Below are positions 59,935 through 64,000 of a DNA stretch of 64,000 nt, in pieces. This DNA comes from Paraphaeosphaeria minitans (taxonomy: Eukaryota > Ascomycota > Dothideomycetes > Pleosporales > Didymosphaeriaceae). The stretch lies in contig WJXW01000006.1 in NCBI GenBank assembly GCA_015832175.1, positions 744,001 through 808,000 on the forward strand, read 5' to 3'. Numbering within the stretch: the first letter of the stretch is position 1; each line of letters opens with the position of its first letter. A program made the position numbers and the translations under genes. Under the pieces are notes generated by a model, which was given only the letters and a program-made list of their open reading frames with translations, was not told where the DNA came from and did no database searches.

Positions 59935-60345
59935 TATTAAATCTAAAAGGGTAGCTAGTCCTAAAGGGTTAAGGTTAGTTCTTAGGCAGGAGTACTTACA
60001 GAAGGTAGAAAGTCTTATTAATATAATAGTATCTTGCGAAGTGTAATAAGTTAACAATTTGGTCTACTAGAATCCAAACAATAGATTAATAAACAGATTA
60101 AACATAAGTATAGAGAGCCCATTCTTACGTTCCTATATACTAAGGCTACTCCGCTGCTTAGTGCCACTAAGTAACTAAGCACCTTACGTAACCTGCTCTA
60201 CTACTTAGTGCTGCTAAGCAACTAAGCACATTACATAACCTAATCTAAGTTACTTAGCGTCTCTTTGTTACGTTCGTAACCCTATCGTCGCTTTATTACA
60301 CCTTTATAAGCGCCTAAGTCCCACGTTGTTATCTGGTACGTAACA
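59935..60345 (-). repeat. gypsy-3 C3 5' LTR (411 bp)
   Basis: Partner of 53756-54166, same length, transition differences. The 208-bp R-U5 part is 59935-60142. Confidence 0.92.
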
Positions 60346-60563
60346 CTATTACATTAATGCGATTAAGACTAATGGACTTTATACTAAAATACTATATATT
60401 AGATATATTAGAATTATAGCAGAGCGTAGTGTCCTAGAATTAAACACTGTATACGTAATAAACCTAAATAATAACAAATAGGAATTATTGCAATTTAAAG
60501 TTTACTACTATAAAAAGTGTAGTAATTATTTAGATAAGGGCACCTTATGCTTTGTAGTAAGTT
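60346..60563 (-). mobile_element. gypsy-1 copy D, continuation
   Basis: Reverse complement of copy B about 38235-38018 (ends at GCACCTTATGCTTTGTAGTAAGTT). It then stops abruptly at the gypsy-5 LTR. AAGTT (60559-60563) is the likely gypsy-5 target duplication; the rest of copy D lies right of the window. Confidence 0.88.
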
Positions 60564-60779
60564 TGTGAGGTCTAGTTATAGGCAATAGTACTTACTTCAC
60601 ACTAGGAAGGATAGTAAAAGGATAACTCTAGTAATATTAATAGAATAAAACTTGTCTTATATTAAGTTAACGCGCGGCGTAGGTTTCACGCAGCTAGCTT
60701 ACTTAGCGCACAGACCCTCTATAAGGCATTAGCGCTAGATACTATAATACCACAATAATATTGTGATCTACCTATTACA
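60564..60779 (-). repeat. gypsy-5 3' LTR (about 216 bp, single copy seen)
   Basis: Starts TGTGAGGTC at the point where gypsy-1 copy D homology ends and stops CCTATTACA before the polypurine complement. The ends are weakly inverted (TGTGAGG / CCTATTACA). Confidence 0.65.
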
Positions 60780-61119
60780 GAACCTCCCCCTCTAGCTATA
60801 GTCCTCTATAGTATACTATGGCCTTAATAAAAACCTTACCTTATAGGAAAGGAAAAGAGTGTCTATAGGGGTGCGTGTTACGTACGTAATAGTAGTATGT
60901 TATAAGTAAATAGTATACGTTGCAAACGTATTATACGTGTTATTTATTATAAGACTTCTACGCCTTCTATTTACTGTAGCCTCTTGTAATATAGGGTAAT
61001 AGGCCTATATAGTGTTAATGTTATTTTAATCTTTGTGTGCTCTCTACCTATATAACACATATATAACTTATTTTTAGTATAGATAGAGCGCTTAATCTTT
61101 AAATAACCCCCTTAATTAC

Positions 61120-62010
61120 TTAAAATACTGTACTATCTAGTACCTAAATATATTAAGAAGTCTAATCTCTATAATGCTACCGCCTTTGCGTTTAGTAGAG
61201 ATACTAAGCGTATAGACTATAACGTAGTGCTTATAACTTATATACACTGCGCGTAGAACTTAGTAAAGCTCCCTAAGAACTATGCTAAAAATAATAATAA
61301 GCGCTGTAACTATTATGTTAAAGGTAATTACAAAGGGTACGACTTAGTATGTCTAGAGTTACGTGTTATATATACGCTTTAGCTAATACTTGTAGGTGCT
61401 AAAAGTAATAAATAGGCGACTTAATTGCCTATACGCCCTTTATAACTACTACTATATTATAGTTATAGAGACCCTAGGTAGGTAGCGTAAGATAGATAAG
61501 CGTGTAAAAGTAGTAGGCCTAAAGCTAGCTTATTACTAGAAGTAATTTAACTTAGAGCTAGCTAACTGCTAGCGTGTTACAGCTTATATTAGTACACCTA
61601 TAGGTATAGCGACCTAGGTGCCTACTACTAGCTCTTAGTATCTAGGCTTAATCCTAGTAGAGTAGTATTAGATTACTAATACTCTTAAGGTAGTTATTCC
61701 CCTTATATAGTAGATAGTAAGTTTACACCTTTTCCGCACTTAAAACGCATACTAATAACTTATTCTAGATTAATTTAGCGTCTGTTCCTTACTGTAATAA
61801 GGGCGACTTAGATAATAGTAATAAAGAGAGTAGGGAAGAGGTTACTGCTAGAGGTATAGTAGGCGAGAATAGTAAAAATAGTAAAGATAATAAGGATAAT
61901 AAGTAGTAGAAGTATAAGCAGCGCGTAGTTTAGTTAGATTACTTTTTAGAAGCTAGCCTATAGGCCTTAAGTAAATACCCTTAATAAGCTATAAGTGCTC
62001 CCTAAGCTAT
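61120..62010 (+). pseudogene. gypsy-5 convergent accessory reading frame, Cys-containing
   Basis: Plus strand, antisense to pol, next to the 3' LTR. One frame is protein-like from about 61130. It contains R-C-N-Y-Y-V-K-G near 61300 (Cys-x2-Tyr(TAT)-x7-Tyr(TAC)) and a further Cys at about 61349, a possible zinc motif, then a Leu/Arg-rich middle. The end (about 61800-61990) is rich in Asp, Asn, Lys, Ser and Gln. Stops are TAG/TAA. It does not match the six-Cys spacing exactly. Function unknown. Confidence 0.42.
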
Positions 62011-62039
62011 AGTGCTTTATAATAATATATATTATATCT

Positions 62040-63856
62040 ATATTTTATATACTCTTATTATATCCTTTGCCTTTTCTTTATATACGTAGCTCTTTTCCCT
62101 TTAAAAGTTTAGACTAGGTTATCTATATCTTTAAAGTCTAACTCTAAAATCTAGGTATCCTAAGTCTTATTATAGCTTTTCTAGTAGAGTAGGTATTACT
62201 TTTACCCCTTTCTTATTTGCTTAGCTAGGAATTCTTCTACTTCCTAGGCTTCTCCTCCTTTAGGTGTGACCTCTAGTAGCTAGGTGTTAATGTCTTTTAC
62301 TCCTAGCCTTAGTTTCTATTATTTAAGAAAAGAAATGTAAAACACGTTGTAAATGCGATAGTATAGTAGAAGGAGTAGGTAGTATACCTACGTTCTAACT
62401 GCGTCCTGCACTTAAAAGGGCCTAATAAATTTTCTTAATAGCTTTTTGCTTAGTTATTAAGGCATATATATATTTTTTATACTAAGTAGGACTAAGTTGC
62501 CTCTCTAGAATAACTCTTACTTATGCTTCTTATTATAGTACTAGCTCTAATACTCTTATACTAAGTGTAGGTGCTCTATAAGTAATGCGCGTGCACTATA
62601 TATACGTTTTACTCTCTTAACTATATTTAGTAGCTCCCCCTCTAGCCTACTATCTATAGGAGGCGTAGTGAGGATAAGGTGCTTACTATATACTATATAG
62701 AAAGGTGTTATTTTTGTTAAATTGTAGATAGAGTTATTGTATGCAAATTAAACTGTTAGGAGTAGTTTAATCTAGTTTATTTATAGAGGTGTAATAAATA
62801 TGCGAAGGTATTGTTTAAGCATCTAATTCTAGCGCTCTGTTTGCCTATTTGTTTAGCGGTAGAAAGTAGTGCTAAGCCTACGCTTTACCTATAGTTAGTA
62901 GTATATTTCTACCTAAAAAGCGGAGGTGAAGGTAGAGCCCCTATTAGATATAATACCTTTCTAAATACTAAACTTTAAAATAACCTCTTAGAAGTAGGCT
63001 TCTATAAATTCCTTTACATCCTATATTTTCTATGTAGGGATATAGATAGCTATCTTAAAAAAGTGGTATATAATTATAAGAATTATATTAAAAGCGCAGC
63101 TGCCTTAATTCTTTGCTAGTAGGAATCTAGTTATAAAGTTTAGTAAGACTTCCTTAAAGATATCCTTTAGCGTTAGAAGAGGTAATAGCTAGCTATATTT
63201 ACTATGCCTTAGAGCTTTGCTCTTTTAGTAAATAGTATAAGTCCTTACGTACTTCTAAATATTTTAACCTATAAGAGGCTAATAGTAGGTCCTCTTAATA
63301 GCCTTAAGCGTTCTACGTGTACTAAAGTGGCCTACTATATGCGTATTATAGTGCTAGAACAAAATCTCTTACCTAATTACTAGTTTATCTAGGATATATA
63401 ATCTGCTATTATATTTTAGGACTTCTATTTTATTAAGGCGCTATACTTGCGCCTTACTACTACTTTAAGTGCTTCTCTTACGCCTTAAGCTAGTAATACG
63501 CTTAATAGTAAAGGCGTTCTTTTACTAAAGCTACTAAACTTTAGTAATAAAGTTAGACTCTTTTATTATAGGTTTACTACTAACTAATACTCTAGCTAGT
63601 AAGCGTAGTACACATAGTGTGTATACTATAGCACTAGTAGTAGGGACCCTTATAGCTCTGTAAATATTAGTAATATATATCTTATATGCGCCTAATAAGC
63701 TTAGCTTGTTTATAGATCTGCTTACTCTACTATACTTAGTCCTCTGTAGTATTTTGTTCTATAGAGTAGGTAATAAATATGTTAGTAATAGGTTCTCCTA
63801 TGCGTAATCTGCCCTTCTTAATAGTCTATCCGCTAGGTTTATTTTCCCTAGGCAGT
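62040..63856 (-). pseudogene. gypsy-5 pol, integrase and C-terminal tail
   Basis: Minus strand. About 63300-62760 reads as integrase core end (R-L-L-R-G-P-T-I then the Y-N-x-S/T block near 62740). About 62440-62290 is a basic segment with L-x-G-P-F-K, a GPF-type integrase C-terminal module. About 62230-62090 resembles a chromodomain (V-E-E-F-L-A, then K-Y-L-L-Y). RT lies right of 63856, outside this window. TAG/TAA are frequent. Confidence 0.7.
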
Positions 63857-64000
63857 TGTTAAGATCCGAAGGCTAGGCCTCCTGGGATCTTCATATGTAT
63901 CTACATTCGTTGTTCAAGTGGCACAGCACAAAAGGTCATGTGACCTAATTAGTGTGATTAGAGCACTAAGACAACTAATTAGACTAAGCACTTAACATAC
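63857..64000. repeat. LTR-like sequence without RIP damage, cut by window end
   Basis: Starts TGTTAAGATCC, then GAAGGCTAGGCCTCC, with many CpA and TpG (for example CACAGCACAAAAGGTCATGT). The change in composition is abrupt at 63857. The TGTTA start fits an LTR end, and the position interrupts gypsy-5 integrase-like sequence. Only 144 bp are visible, so the type is not known. Confidence 0.5.

Larger units (their letters stand above)
53756..60345 (-). mobile_element. Ty3/gypsy element gypsy-3 C3, full length
   Basis: Two 411-bp LTRs (53756-54166 and 59935-60345) bound a 6.6-kb element inserted in gypsy-1 copy D, with CTATT(A) on each side (53750-53755 and 60346-60351). Coding is minus: gag with zinc knuckle, protease region, RT, RNase H, integrase, chromodomain. 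A plus-strand accessory gene lies beside the left LTR. RC of 54167-54178 gives GGGAGGGGATAA, a good polypurine tract. This is the most complete gypsy-3 member in the window. Confidence 0.94.
60564..63856 (-). mobile_element. Ty3/gypsy element gypsy-5, 3' part
   Basis: Begins with an LTR-like block (60564-60779) directly followed by a pyrimidine run, GAACCTCCCCCTC, the complement of a polypurine tract; so the element is on the minus strand and this is its 3' end. Inward come a plus-strand accessory frame and the integrase end. It is cut at 63857 by an undamaged LTR-like sequence; the partner LTR is not in the window, so the LTR length is an estimate. Confidence 0.75.

Noticed and set aside
1..64000. 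Host genes, tRNA or rRNA genes
   Set aside because: Every stretch over 300 bp could be placed in an LTR element or its spacer, and no cloverleaf or rRNA-like block was noticed by eye. A tRNA scan would settle this.
1..64000. Long frames obtained by reading TAG/TAA as Gln as proof of genes
   Set aside because: RIP also removes TGA by making TAA, so any frame looks open under that rule. Accessory frames were kept only where motif spacing, composition or a paralogue supported them, and confidence was lowered otherwise.
1..64000. DNA transposons (Tc1/mariner, MITE) and LINEs
   Set aside because: No terminal inverted repeats with TA duplication, no transposase motif and no poly-A-ended LINE were recognised; all borders found are LTR borders with 5-6 bp duplications.

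Overview
This 64 kb window shows no host gene. It is a stack of nested LTR retrotransposons, AT-rich and saturated with C-to-T/G-to-A changes. TpA is very common and CpA/TpG are scarce. Nearly every recognisable reading frame is closed by TAG/TAA where CAG/CAA is expected, with few indels. This is the signature of repeat-induced point mutation (RIP), so the DNA most likely comes from an AT-rich repeat block of a filamentous ascomycete (Pezizomycotina). The species cannot be named from this window. Family names below (gypsy-1 to -5, copia-A, copia-B) are local labels.

Layout. 1-3329 and 20087-22083 are the two halves of gypsy-1 copy A (minus strand, running off the left edge). They are split by gypsy-2 (3330-20086, target duplication CTCCA), which is itself split by gypsy-4a (7991-17606). 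22084-23524 and 39185-39939 are the 3' part of a gypsy-3 element (C1, plus), split by full-length gypsy-1 copy B (23525-39179, duplication CTTAT). Copy B carries copia-B (25366-32884, duplication ATAGT), and copia-B carries a solo LTR (32036-32230, duplication GATTC). 39940-40556 and 47795-49208 are a second gypsy-3 element (C2), split by copia-A (40557-47794, duplication GTTAG). 49209-52787 is gypsy-4b, which has lost its pol by internal deletion. 52795-53755 and 60346-60563 are gypsy-1 copy D, split by full-length gypsy-3 C3 (53756-60345). 60564-63856 is the 3' part of gypsy-5. 63857-64000 is an LTR-like sequence without RIP damage.

The order of insertion can be read from the interruptions: gypsy-4b was hit by C2, C2 by C1, C1 by copy A, copy A by gypsy-2, and gypsy-2 by gypsy-4a, six levels deep. 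Every reverse transcriptase whose catalytic Asp pair lies in the window has lost it through the same TGA(T/C)-to-TAA(T/C) change.

The most interesting signal is a second, convergent gene in the retrotransposons. Between the end of pol and the 3' LTR, on the opposite strand, several unrelated Ty3/gypsy families carry an extra reading frame. In the gypsy-3 family it encodes a cluster with fungal Zn2Cys6-like spacing followed by a Lys/Glu-rich, probably coiled-coil stretch. The three gypsy-3 members share integrase and an identical-length 208 bp R-U5 block, but each has a different accessory gene and a different U3. This suggests that the 3' cassette is exchanged as a module.
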